Of a stretch of 64,000 bases of DNA, positions 41,768-51,230 are shown one piece after another. The notes under the pieces are model-generated. The model was not told the DNA's origin and did no database searches. It saw only the letters and a list, made by a program, of their open reading frames with translations. This stretch comes from Rebecca billardiae RCC1528. Lineage: Eukaryota; Haptophyta. Each line of letters opens with the position of its first letter. Within the stretch, counting starts at the first letter, position 1. The stretch is from NCBI GenBank assembly GCA_965240325.2, contig OZ251235.1:1736001-1800000 (forward strand). Reading direction: 5' to 3'. The translations under genes and the position numbers were made by a program.

Positions 41768-42967
41768 TTAGGAGCCTGCCCAAGGATCGTAGCCGAAGGG
41801 TGCAAATGAGAAGGCCCAGCGTTCTTGCACGAGTTGGAGCTCAGCGCTGGTCGCACCTGGATGGTGGGGTCGGCGGTAGCTCGCGAGCTTCGCGCAGTAC
41901 GCTCGCAGCACGTCGCCGTCCACGGGAATGCCAGCCGCCGCGAAGACGCGACGAGCGACCGCCTCCGGCTCGGCCACCAGCTCGGCAAAGCCCACTTCGA
42001 GCAGATGGCAGTTGGGCGGCAGCTGCTCGCGGTCGTGGAGGTACGCACGGAGCTTGGTCTCGTACACGCTCAGGACCATGTCGCGCACCTCCGCATGGGG
42101 CGGCTCGCCGTCCAACGTCGTTTTCACGTCCCACTCGCGCGCGAGCGTGCACGACGAGCGGTACACCTCTTCGGGCTGGCGATGCATGAACACAAACGTG
42201 GCGCCTGGGAAGCGGCGCGCCAGAAGCAGCATGCGCGCCGTGTTGCAGTTCGTCTTGAGCACGAGCGTCTTGGGGGCGGCGGGGCAGGAGGACGGCCGCG
42301 CCTCCGCCTCAAGCGCATTGTACACGGCCGTGCGGCGCAGGAGCAGGTCCAGCGCCCAGCACCAGAGCCGCTGCACGTAGGCAGGCGCATCTCCGATCGT
42401 GAACACCCGCGTCGTGGTCGGAGGGCACGGGAACTTCGTGCTGAGGAAGAGGCTTGGGGGGTACTCGCCAAGGCCCGTCATGAGCCCGATCCCGGACGCC
42501 TCTTCGAAGGGCGTGTCCACGTCCTTGTCCACATTGTCGTACGCCCGGAGGTCGCGCAGTAGGTACCGCCCGATCAGATGGCGCGTGCGGCGCAGAAGTA
42601 GACACGTCCACGGAAAGTAGCAGACGAATGCGGGCACGAAGGTGACGTGCGCGGCGTTGGCGCACAAGATGTTCTGCATGAGCGTCGTCCCGGTGCGGTA
42701 GTGCCCGATCACGAAGATGGGCGGCACGGGCGCGGCCTCGGCGGATGCGACGCGGCGGCCGTAGATAGCCCAATCGACGAGGCCCAGAACGGACTGCACG
42801 GCCGCGAGCGCAGTGATGACCGCTGCTTGCCATGCGCCCCGGCGGCTGAAGCCGCGATGGCAGTACGGCAGGTGGATCCACAGAGCGTGCGCCCATCCGA
42901 ACAGCCCAAAGCCAGCGTAGCGCTTCAGCGCCTCGGGCACGGCGTAGGATGAGTGCGCGTTCAGCAT
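41768..42967 (-). CDS. PAPS-dependent sulfotransferase family protein, membrane-anchored
   Basis: A 399-aa protein from the ATG at 42967; the frame continues to a TTG at 43003. Residues 20-75 contain a probable membrane segment (WQAAVITALAAVQSVLGLVDW). The sulfotransferase 5' phosphosulfate loop is FVIGHYRTGTTLMQNIL at about 90. The 3' phosphate-binding region is FPGATFVFMHRQPEEVYRSS. TLVLKTNCNTARM and a C-terminal LLEVGFAELVAEPEAVA with AYCAKLASYRRP complete the fold. It would transfer sulfate from PAPS to a carbohydrate or lipid in the Golgi lumen; the substrate cannot be read. The family is expanded in marine algae with sulfated polysaccharides. It is intronless as read; a short upstream exon cannot be excluded. 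Confidence 0.8.
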   Translation of the reverse strand: MLNAHSSYAVPEALKRYAGFGLFGWAHALWIHLPYCHRGFSRRGAWQAAVITALAAVQSVLGLVDWAIYGRRVASAEAAPVPPIFVIGHYRTGTTLMQNILCANAAHVTFVPAFVCYFPWTCLLLRRTRHLIGRYLLRDLRAYDNVDKDVDTPFEEASGIGLMTGLGEYPPSLFLSTKFPCPPTTTRVFTIGDAPAYVQRLWCWALDLLLRRTAVYNALEAEARPSSCPAAPKTLVLKTNCNTARMLLLARRFPGATFVFMHRQPEEVYRSSCTLAREWDVKTTLDGEPPHAEVRDMVLSVYETKLRAYLHDREQLPPNCHLLEVGFAELVAEPEAVARRVFAAAGIPVDGDVLRAYCAKLASYRRPHHPGATSAELQLVQERWAFSFAPFGYDPWAGS

Positions 42968-43140
42968 CGGCGCGATGGGGTTGTCGATAATACTGTGCTG
43001 CAATGGCCGCCTCGATGAGGTGCGGCAACGCGCCCCTCACCTGCCTGCGCCGGTCTGTTTTGTGGCGGCGGTCGGAGCATCGCACGCTCGATCTCCGAAT
43101 TCAAGGGCGTTCCCGGGATCCTGCCACACGCTCCCGAAAA

Positions 43141-43167
43141 GCAAAGCCCCCCCTGGGGGGGCTTTGC
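43141..43167. repeat. Perfect 13-bp hairpin with one-base loop
   Basis: GCAAAGCCCCCCC, T, GGGGGGGCTTTGC. It looks like a bacterial intrinsic terminator stem, but no T-tract follows and the context is eukaryotic. Confidence 0.8.
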
Positions 43168-43222
43168 CTTCCGGACTGGCGCTGCGCCAGTGGCGGCCGC
43201 CAACCCGGACTGCGGCGCACCA

Positions 43223-44125
43223 GCGCTTGGCGCGCGCGCGGCGCGGCTTGCTGCGGCCGTCGAGTTGCCGTGCGAAGGCGGCGCGTTGCGTGCGTGGCAT
43301 CGGATCGCTACCGTGTTCCGCACTGCGCCCCGCAGCTCGCTCCTCGTCGACTTCGCCGCGCCTACGATCAGCGCGCATGCGAGCGTCGCCTCGGAATGAG
43401 CAGCCCGCGCCGGCCTCAGCCGTGAGCGCCCGCCTGGCGCGCGATGCGATCAACTCGGGGCACGAGCTGCGGCTGGACGAGGAAGCATGTGCCTGCGCGC
43501 AAGCCTCGCCGCCTTGACACACCGATCGTGAGCAGGGCATGCACCTTGCACGCAACTATTCTTCTTGCCCTTGCGAATGTCGCGGTGCCCTTGAAAAGAC
43601 TCCTCATCAGAGCAACTACTCAAGCATGTCATGACAGCAGCCACGCGCGCAGGCGATGCATACAGATGTACACAAGCCGCTGCGCGCACACGCAACCCGA
43701 AGACTCCTATTCATCACTTCAGGGCGCTCGCGGTCTGTTGCTTAATCTCCACTGCATGCAAGGCTCGTGCAGGCTGATCGGCATTCGTCGACAGCCGTCT
43801 GAAGCTGCATCAACGCGCACGATCGGTGTCTCAAGGCGGCGAGGCTTGCGCGCAGGCACATGCTTCCTCGCCCAGCCGCAGCTCGTGCTCCGAGGTGATC
43901 GCATCGCGCGCCAGGCGGGCGCTCACGGCTGAGGCCGGCGCGGGCTGCTCATTCCGAGGCGACGCTCGCATGCGCGCTGATCGTAGGCGCGGCAAAGTCG
44001 ACGAGGAGCGAGCTGCGGGGCGCAGTGCGGAACACGGTAGCGATCCGATGCCACGCACGCAACGCGCCGCCTTCGCACGGCAACTCGACGGCCGCAGCAA
44101 GCCGCGCCGCGCGCGCGCCAAGCGC
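43223..44125. repeat. Long inverted repeat 1 (arms about 308 bp, spacer 288 bp)
   Basis: The left arm 43223-43530 reads as the reverse complement of the right arm 43819-44125, with only scattered differences by eye. Examples are GATGCGATCAACTCGGGGCA versus TGCTCCGAGGTGATCGCATC inverted. The spacer is unique and less GC-rich. The ends GCGCTTGGCG / CGCCAAGCGC carry no obvious target-site duplication. No transposase is inside. Confidence 0.85.
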
Positions 44126-45143
44126 CCATTGAGGCCAGCGCGCCTCGCGAAGCGCGCTTTCATTTTCCCGCGCTTTGTTTTCGCGCGTGAGTTTTTATTG
44201 GCGCATGACCCGCGCGGGGAACGCCCCTGGAGACTAAGAGAGACAGAAAGTTCACGAGTCACAACCTGTCCGGTTAAGACCCGGACTGCCACTGCCGCGT
44301 GCAAGCACTGCGGCCGCAGGCTTGTCCCCTACACCCCTGGCTCGGGGGACGGCTGCCGTGGCGGCGGTGGGTGCGTGCTCGCCGAGCGTCCTAGCGGTCG
44401 ATTGCGGGGCGTTCCGTGGCGGCACGCTGGGCGGGGCGGGCCCCAAGACGTAGGGGAACGTCGACAAAGCAGCCCGCTGATGTCTCTCCTCGCTCGTCGC
44501 CCTTGCGGTTGGCGCGCGCAACCACTTGCGGGCTTGAGCTTGTGCCGAGCGGTCACTTCCTGCCAGCCGACTCGACATGTGGGGAGCCTGGGCGCGATGA
44601 GATGGCTCGGGGAGGTGGGGGTATGTATGCACAATGTATACGTACACGCGCGCTGGACTTCCGACCCCGCACGCCGCCTGAAAGAGGTCACGTTAGGCAC
44701 GCGTCGCGCTCTCGCGTTTCAAACGGTGTGTGCCGCACGACATTTCCAGAGTCACGGATCACTGATCGAGCTGCTTTCCTGGTCGCCCATAGCACAGATA
44801 AGCCTACCCGACTAGCCCCATGCGTGACGGCCGGGTCTTGAGTGCTATGGCACCACTTGTAGCAGCTTCTTGCACGCTAGGCACTGCCACAAGCGCCGCG
44901 AGCCAGCTTCGTGAGCATTTGAACGCAGACACAAGGTGCGGAGGCAGTCTTCAGGGCGTGGCAATGGCATGGGAGTCCGCGTCTAGTGTTGTACACGCAA
45001 TGCGACGGCGCGCACACGCGCGACTACGTGCCACAAGGCCGGTGATACCCGCGAGCCGCCACGCTCACGCGCCCGTCGCTCCTCCAGCCGCCGCTTGGCG
45101 ACGCCGCCCGGACTCAGCGACGACACTGGTCGCGGCCTCCCGG

Positions 45144-45178
45144 AATACAGGGGGGGGGGGGGGGGAGGGACCTGTATT
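45144..45178. repeat. G-tract enclosed by an 8-bp palindrome
   Basis: AATACAGG (45144-45151) and CCTGTATT (45171-45178) are exact inverse copies. They enclose a run of about 16 G ending GAGGGA. Confidence 0.8.
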
Positions 45179-45620
45179 TACCCGTCCAGGGGTTTAGGAG
45201 ATAAGCCGCAGGGCGTCCGGCGAGACCCACTGAAGCCCCAGTGCGGCCCGAGGTCCTCGATGGCGGCTTTCGACGGCCGGCCCATCTGACCCACCGTGCG
45301 CCCACGGCCGGTGCCGGACCGTCGGGGGGCGTCACAGCCGCGGCGAGGTTCGTGTGGGCATGCCAACTACTCGGGCAAAGACTCCCCCACCAGGTGCGTG
45401 TGCGTGATGCGCGTGTTGTCCCATGCGCTCGTGCGGGCGGGCGCGTCCTATTTCAGCGAGGCGGGCAGATTGAGTGCTTGGTGTTCGCAAATGCGACGAT
45501 TTGCGGGCATGCGATGGGTGTGGAGGGGAGCTATGTGATACCCATATGCCAGGCCGCACGTGTCTGGACTGTACTTTTGTGTGATTGTCATGCCGCGTGC
45601 GTTTTGGGGCTCACGCATGC

Positions 45621-46712
45621 ATGCCTGCACCCACGCGTGTGCCGCCCGCATTCGAGCGCGCAGGGACGGGCGCGAGGAAGCGGAGCGTTGATGCGCGCAC
45701 GCCGGGCAAGGTTCCCACGCCAGCTGTTCCTCGGCCGCGCCTCGAGGGCGAGCTCCCTGACTCGCTCATCGGCAAATACTGGCGTGATGCCCACTTTGCC
45801 AACGGGACGGGCAATGACATGCACGGTGGCGCGCGCGCTCTGGCTGCTGCTCCGCTCATTCTGGTGCTCTATGCGCTGATGACGCTCTCGCAGGTCATTG
45901 ACCTGTTCGGCACGACCGTCGTTCACCCCCTCGTGAATGCCACGCGGCACCAGCGTAAGGAGGCTCGGCACGAGCGCCTGCTGCGAGCGCTCTCGGCCCC
46001 GGATATCGATTGGAGTCGCTACAAGCCCGCGTGGGTGGCGGAGACCGAGGACGAGCCCGACAGCTACGGGCTGTGGCCGATCGTGCAGTGCCTACGCGAC
46101 ACCCGCTTCATCGCGGTCTTCGCCGCACACCCCATTGCGAGCGGCAGGCAGTGGCAGCCGACGGACGTGCGCTTCTCCACAGCGACGCTGGCAGCGGGGA
46201 TGCTGCGGCATCAGGCGACAGGCTGCCTGCATACGCTCTCGAATAGCTCAAAATGGGGCAACGCGCTGAAGCCGCAATGGGCACCGTTGCTCGCGCCGGA
46301 CGGCCCCTACGTGTGGCAGCTGCTCGAGCACCTCCTCGCGTGGCGGTCGAGGGCCACAACGCGCCCGCTGGATGCGCGAGGCGGCGTCTCCACAGCTGAC
46401 GTGGCTCACGCTCACGCGCACACGCAGCCTTCGCCGGTGGCTGGCGTCGAGCACGCTGCTGCCGCTGACCGGCCTGTCCGCAGCTGGGTTCGGGTGTGGG
46501 TCGAGGAGGATGAGGCGATTCGCAGCGACCAGGTTCAGACCAGCGCCGCCAGCCTTCGTCGAGATGAAGAGGACGCGCGCCTTCGAGCCAAGGGCACAAA
46601 AGTCAGCGATGACGCCCTATCAGACTGCCTCACTGCGCCATGCAGCTCGACGATGCGCCAGCCGTCACGCCGCCAGCCGCCAGCGTACTCCTTCTCCAAT
46701 GCCTTGCGGTAG
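45621..46712 (+). CDS. Hypothetical protein with a membrane segment
   Basis: Open from a TTG at 45585; the first ATG is at 45621, giving 363 aa. Residues 45-250 look like real protein: LEGELPDSLIGKYWRDAHFA, a hydrophobic segment AAAPLILVLYALMTLSQVID, then LLRALSAPDIDWSRYKPAWV, ETEDEPDSYGLWPIVQCLRD and ATLAAGMLRHQATGCLHTLS. The last 110 residues overlap, on the other strand, the remains of the SNF2-like helicase and may be out of frame. I do not recognise the family. Convergent with the helicase remnant. Confidence 0.4.
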   Translation: MPAPTRVPPAFERAGTGARKRSVDARTPGKVPTPAVPRPRLEGELPDSLIGKYWRDAHFANGTGNDMHGGARALAAAPLILVLYALMTLSQVIDLFGTTVVHPLVNATRHQRKEARHERLLRALSAPDIDWSRYKPAWVAETEDEPDSYGLWPIVQCLRDTRFIAVFAAHPIASGRQWQPTDVRFSTATLAAGMLRHQATGCLHTLSNSSKWGNALKPQWAPLLAPDGPYVWQLLEHLLAWRSRATTRPLDARGGVSTADVAHAHAHTQPSPVAGVEHAAAADRPVRSWVRVWVEEDEAIRSDQVQTSAASLRRDEEDARLRAKGTKVSDDALSDCLTAPCSSTMRQPSRRQPPAYSFSNALR

Positions 46713-47640
46713 AGCGACAGCACCTCCGTGTGCGCAGCGAACACGACGATCTTGTCGTCCGTGTGATCGAGCACCTCCGTCAGAAGGCGCAGAAACACTC
46801 TGTAACTCGCAGCTTGGTGGACGCAGCGAGTGCAGCTGGGACGAGTCCAGCCAATTCTGCTCGAGGTGGCGAGAGAGGGACTGGATCTTGGGCTCGAGAC
46901 TGGTGCCGGCGAGGGCGGGGTGCGACGAGATGCCGACCTGGATGCCCGACCGTGCGAGAGTGCGAAGGCGTTGATGGGCCCCACGACGAACTGCTCCCAG
47001 TACTGCTCGGAGACAGCGGCGCCGGGGTCAGCCAGGTTGATGAGTGAGTGAGGGCCTTCAGGTCGTTGCTGTCAGGCGTGGCGGTGAGCAGCAGCCGCTT
47101 AAGCGGCCAGAGCGAGTGCACGTAGGTCACCAGCGCAGTATTGTCGTTGTAAAGCTCGTGCGCCTCGTCGAACACCCCGAGGTGGACGCGTGCTTTCGAG
47201 GCAGAACGGAACTGGCCGTACGAGAGTACAAGCCAGTGCGCGCCCGTCATGAAGGCGGCGATGCTGTCGTCCGCTGACGGGCCGACAACGCGCACATCTT
47301 GATCGGGACAAATCCATCGCATGTCTCCTTCCCACTGCTTCACCAGCGTCGCCTTGGTGACGATGAGCACCCGCTCAGACCCCATCCGGTCGGCAACCAT
47401 AGCTCCGACCGCGGTCTTGCCGTACCCCGTACCAGCGGCGACTATGAAGCCGTCGCGCAAGCGGAGGCGCCCAATGACGATGTCTACTACATCCTCCTGG
47501 TCTACACGTGCCTCGAACGCAGGCCTTGGCGCTGCATGAGGCGAGCGCGGCAGGGCGGGGCGGCAGAGCGCAGAGTGAGTAGACGTGGAAACGTAGGCCC
47601 CACCGCGCGACGAGGAGAGGGTGCACGACACGCCCCACGC
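46400..47640 (-). pseudogene. Decayed SNF2/SF2-type helicase
   Basis: Reading the minus strand, helicase motifs appear in order but in different frames. First come motif I FIVAAGTGYGKTAVGAMVAD, then VLIVTKATLVKQWEGD, motif II HLGVFDEAHELYND and motif III LKRLLLTATP (one frame, to about 47060). Next are INLADPGAAVSEQYWEQFVV (second frame), SGIQVGISSHPALAGTSLEP (third), VFLRLLTEVLDHTDDKIVVF (second again) and VRVLFIS-type motif V, here KARVLFISTKAGGAGLNLVA (third) with DPHPNPAAD. Two breaks sit at short repeats: (ACTC)n near 47045 and a CT doubling near 46965. No ATG starts the first block. An intact version would be a SNF2-like ATPase of about 400 residues or more. I see no introns at these points. 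Confidence 0.75.
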
Positions 47641-48135
47641 GCGGGATCACCTTGATAGGGGTTGGGCATCATGTCGAAGCCCTCAACACGGCCGAGTCGG
47701 CCCTCTCGTCGAGGCTCACCTGGGCCGCTGCCTCTCGCCGGACGGACTCGTCCCTCGCCCCATGGGAGAGGGGAGGTAGTCCGGGTCTCAACCGGACAGA
47801 GTCACAACCAAGGCCGCCGTTCTCGCCTGCCTGAGCTGTGTGCGTCTCTTATTCTTAGTAAACTGTACGCCGGTCTGTGGCCGAGTACTAGTGGGAGTAG
47901 TGGCGTGCTCTTGCGTCTGAGCAAGGGGGTTCAATTGAGGTCATGGGTTCAAAACCCCCAGTTTCCAGGTCTCTCTTCGGAGAGCGTGCGATGAAGGATG
48001 GCGCGGCAACCTGCCACCGTGAGCCTTACGCACGTTAAAACAAATAAACTGTACCCCCGCTCGACGTCGCGTTGTCGAGTCGCCGCCGTGTCGCTGGGGT
48101 CGGCGGTCCCAACGCAGTCGCGTCGTGCTGGGCCC
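47641..48135. other. Intergenic, no gene seen
   Basis: Contains the motif block at 47778-47809 shared with 44256-44287. At 47935-47965 are GGTTCAA-containing sequences that recall a tRNA T-arm, but no tRNA folds. Confidence 0.5.
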
Positions 48136-49138
48136 ATGCTCCGCCTCGCGTCAGTCGCATCCGCCGCGTCGCGCGCGGCGACTCGCGTCCCGCCCCCCAC
48201 CGCTCGGTCCCTCCCCGTCTCCCGAGCTCGCACCCTCGCCACCCTCGCCACGCACGATTCTGCGGACGGCACAGCCGTGCGTCACGAGCTCGAGCAGCAC
48301 GTGACGGCGACAGACGCGGGCGCGATGGGCGAGACGCTGGCGACGACACGCAGCTTCGCGCGCGGCGAGCTGGTCTACGCATTTACCTCGCGCACCGCCG
48401 AGGACAATTCCCGGTACTCTATCCAGGTCTGCCGCACCCTGCACACCGCGCACGAGGGCCTCTTCGCGCTGATGAATCACAGCTGCAAGCCCAGCTGCTA
48501 CCTGTGGCCGCTGCCACTGGCGGGCGCGGACAGCGCCGATGCGTGCGAGGCAAAGGAAGAGGGCCTCGTGCGCGTCGGCGTCTTCGCCGCGCGCGACCTC
48601 GCGGCCGGGGAGGCCGTCAACTTCGACTATCAACAGACGGAGTGCGTGCGCGCGCGGCGCGGCGCGGCGCGCGCCATGCCGCCGTCGCTGTCAGCGCTTC
48701 AGGGGCCTGTATGCTGCACCGAGGGAGAGCGCGATCTGACAGGCACACATCGCACGCACGCGCTACTTGCGCGCCTGCGCATTGCTTTCGGCTGTCGTGG
48801 GTGGGTCACAGCACGCGTCGAGCACGCCCGCCCCCTCCGTCTGACGTGTGTGGGCGTATACCACCCCGCGCCCTGGCGCACCGCCGCGTGCTGCCCGCCG
48901 ACAACGCAGATGGGAGATGGCGACACCGTTCGAGTGCGCCTGCCCCGGCGTGGAGCAGCGCTGCGCGGTCGCCGGCGCCTCCGCCCTCCCACCGGACGCG
49001 CAGCGCGCCTTGCTCGCCGACCCGAGTGCTCGGCTCTGGCCGCACGTCTCGGAGCAAATCCGCATGCTCGACCAGCAATCTCAGAGGCCGTTGTCGGAGC
49101 CGGGGGCGGCCGCTGCCGGCACCGCGCGCGGTGACTGA
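48136..49138 (+). CDS. SET-domain protein with mitochondrial-type presequence
   Basis: Exons are 48136-48641 and 48910-49138 (intron 268 bp, GTGCGT...CGCAG, interrupting the Glu codon of QQTE), giving 244 aa. Residues 1-40 (MLRLASVASAASRAATRVPP, then many Ser/Arg/Thr) look like a mitochondrial or plastid targeting sequence. The SET core contains EGLFALMNHSCKPSCYLWPL, the NHSC motif that binds SAM and closes the knot, VGVFAARDLAAGEAVNFDYQ for the second half, and the post-SET-like FECACPGVEQRC in exon 2. It is short for a SET protein. The product probably methylates a lysine of an organellar protein, which is inference. The donor choice (GA|GTGCGT) is supported because the join restores NFDYQQTEWEMATPFECAC. 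Confidence 0.8.
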
Positions 49139-50094
49139 CCCGCTCCCGCCCAGTGCCGCTTCTAATCTGCTGTCCCGCCGCCTGGTACATCTGTAAGCCG
49201 ATCAGGCACTGACATCACTTGCAGTGACACTCCGCGAAGATTTGAGGCAGGTTGCACAGGAAACTTGTTGGTGTTACATTTCTGAGAGACGGCGCCTCTG
49301 AAGGATGGCGCCCGCCCACTCGCCGCTCGTGGGTGGCGCGCGCCTCGCGTGTCGATGCAGCCCCTCATCATGACTAGCTGAATGCGCGTGTCGTCAGGAC
49401 TTGTCCGCGTGCGGCTACATACAACCGGACCCCGCCAGGACCAGCAGACCGTCGATGATTCGGGTTAGCTCGGGGTGGTCAGTGGCAACGTCGGATAGAG
49501 AGAGCTGGCTGAGACGGTGAGGACTGAGACGGTTGCCGTTGCGTCAGCACCACGTCCACGGCATCCGATCTGACCATGCATGCGACGCGAGCCGCAATCA
49601 GCCCGCCCTGACCTGCCCTGGGCCTGGCGCAACGTGAACGGGCATCCGTGGCGGGACCGCGGCCGATCGGGCATCGGCCGCCACGAGGGCGGGTGCGGGG
49701 TGGGCCAGTGGGCCGGGCCGGCGAGAAGCAGCCAAGGGCTGAAGGGGCTGTTAGTGGAGCGTGGCCGATGTGCGTAGTTACACCAGGGTCCACGCACTGG
49801 CACTCTGTGGCTGCCGAGGACACAGCTGACAGCAACGGTCCACTACCAAGTAAAACCAAGGGCCGTACGGCACTACGTACGCTTGCAACTGCGAGCCTGG
49901 ACAGGCTGGACTCAGACCGTCAGACTACGGCCCTTGGTCAGACGCACCCACCTGCAGGCTGCACAGTCCCGCACAGGGACAGGGACCGCCGAATACTGGT
50001 ACCGTGCGTACGTAATCCTCCTGACGATTCGTCCTCGGACGCGGGCTACATACAGCAAGGTAGGGCGTCATCGTAGGTGCTCGGAGCGAGCTTC
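49139..50094. other. Intergenic, no gene seen
   Basis: About 950 bp. Open frames are short and inconsistent. The last 28 bp (from about 50067) belong to the duplicated Sel1 segment. Confidence 0.5.
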
Positions 50095-51145
50095 ATGTCG
50101 GGCGATGCGGACGCGCAGTTCTCCCGCGGCATGCAGCACGCACACAGCGGCAACTTGGACGCGGCGGTGCCTTTGTTCAAGCAGGCTGCCGCGCAGGGCC
50201 ACGTCGAGGCAATGTACACGCTCGGCGCGTGCTATCACACGGGCGCCGGTGCGCTCCGCAGCGACCAGCGACAGGCCGTGCGCTGGTTCCGCGACGCAGC
50301 CGAGGCCGGGCACATGCTTTCGCAGCTGAATCTCTCGACCATTTACCGCAACGGCGCACCCGGCGTGCCGATCGACAAGTCCGAGTCCGCGCGCTGGTCG
50401 CGCGCGGCGGCCGAGCAAGGCCATCCGCAAGCGCAGTTCAACCTCGGTAACGACTGCCGGGCGGGCGAGGGCGTGCCAAAGGACGCGGCGGAGGCGGTGC
50501 GCTGGCTGACCAAGGCAGCCGACCAGGGGCTCCCAGAGGCGCAGTACAACCTCGCCAACCTCATCTACGACGGCGAGGGCACGGCGCCCGACCCCAAGGC
50601 GGCCTTCCGGCTGTGGCTGGCGGCTGCTGAGAGCGGGCAGGTGGAGGCGCAGTACACCGTTGGCGATATGTACTTTCGCGGCGACGGCGTGGAGGAGGAC
50701 GAGGACCAGGCGATGCGCTGGCTCCGCCGGTCGGCCGAGCAGGGCTACACCGTCGCGCAGATCGGGCTGGCCGGCCACCTGGCCCTGGGGAAGGGCATCC
50801 GGAAGAACGAGGCCGAGGCTGAGCGCTGGTTGAAGCGCGCGGCGCAGGCTGGGGACCCGCGCGCGGTCCTGCTGATGGGCAGAATGGAGCTGCTGCCGAT
50901 GGCCAGCGAGAGCTTCGTGGCAGGCGAGCGCCGATCGACGAGGCCATCAGGCGGCGAGACCGGGCAGGGCGGACAGGCTGGCCAGCGCCGCCGTTGATCC
51001 GACTTTGAAGCGACTACCAGTACTCTCGCCGTACGCGCTGCCGCCGCGCAGCCTTAGTATGCCGTTCGCCCTCGGCCAGTCGGGGCAAGTGCGGTGTTCG
51101 GCCTCCGATGAGTCTGACGCCGCATGCTGCAGGTAGCAGCTAGAT
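50067..51145 (+). repeat. Segmental duplication of the Sel1 gene
   Basis: Matches 40270-41353 from GTCATCG just 25 bp upstream of the ATG, through the whole CDS, to about 150 bp past the stop (ending AGCTAGAT). Flanks beyond are unrelated. The non-coding part differs by several small indels, including a four-base insertion before the start. Confidence 0.92.
50095..50997 (+). CDS. Sel1-repeat protein, copy 2
   Basis: A 300-aa protein, the same as the protein at 40294-41196 except for four residues: His to Arg (AVRWFRD), Asn to Asp (APDPKAAF), Ala to Val (GQVEAQYT) and the last residue Ser to Arg. I found no silent difference between the two coding sequences by eye. The ATG lies only about 25 bp inside the duplicated segment, so the divergent promoter shared with the CDF-like gene was left behind. 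Whether this copy is expressed depends on new upstream sequence. The repeat layout is as in copy 1. Confidence 0.85.
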   Translation: MSGDADAQFSRGMQHAHSGNLDAAVPLFKQAAAQGHVEAMYTLGACYHTGAGALRSDQRQAVRWFRDAAEAGHMLSQLNLSTIYRNGAPGVPIDKSESARWSRAAAEQGHPQAQFNLGNDCRAGEGVPKDAAEAVRWLTKAADQGLPEAQYNLANLIYDGEGTAPDPKAAFRLWLAAAESGQVEAQYTVGDMYFRGDGVEEDEDQAMRWLRRSAEQGYTVAQIGLAGHLALGKGIRKNEAEAERWLKRAAQAGDPRAVLLMGRMELLPMASESFVAGERRSTRPSGGETGQGGQAGQRRR

Positions 51146-51230
51146 CAGGCTCCATCCGAGAGCGGTCTGGCTTGACGAGCGGGAGGCGATACGACTCTCT
51201 CGACTCACTATGATACTCAGACCCTTGGGG

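Larger units (their letters stand above)
42968..45620. other. Long gene-free stretch with inverted repeat and other motifs
   Basis: Contains a perfect short hairpin (43141-43167), the 308/307-bp inverted repeat pair (43223-44125), a TGTCCGG motif block (44256-44287) and a G-tract inside a palindrome (45144-45178). Open frames in the inverted repeat arms are Arg/Ala-rich and have no recognised domain. No gene is supported. Confidence 0.5.

Noticed and set aside
43141-43167. Intrinsic (rho-independent) terminator
   Set aside because: The stem is perfect, but there is no T-tract and the surrounding genes are eukaryotic with spliceosomal introns.
47930-47990. Possible tRNA (two GGTTCAA-like T-arms)
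   Set aside because: No acceptor stem, D-arm or anticodon arm can be built around either; the T-stems themselves pair poorly.
50068-50778. 236-codon minus-strand frame conserved in both Sel1 copies
   Set aside because: It is the antisense shadow of the Sel1 gene; conservation follows from the duplication.
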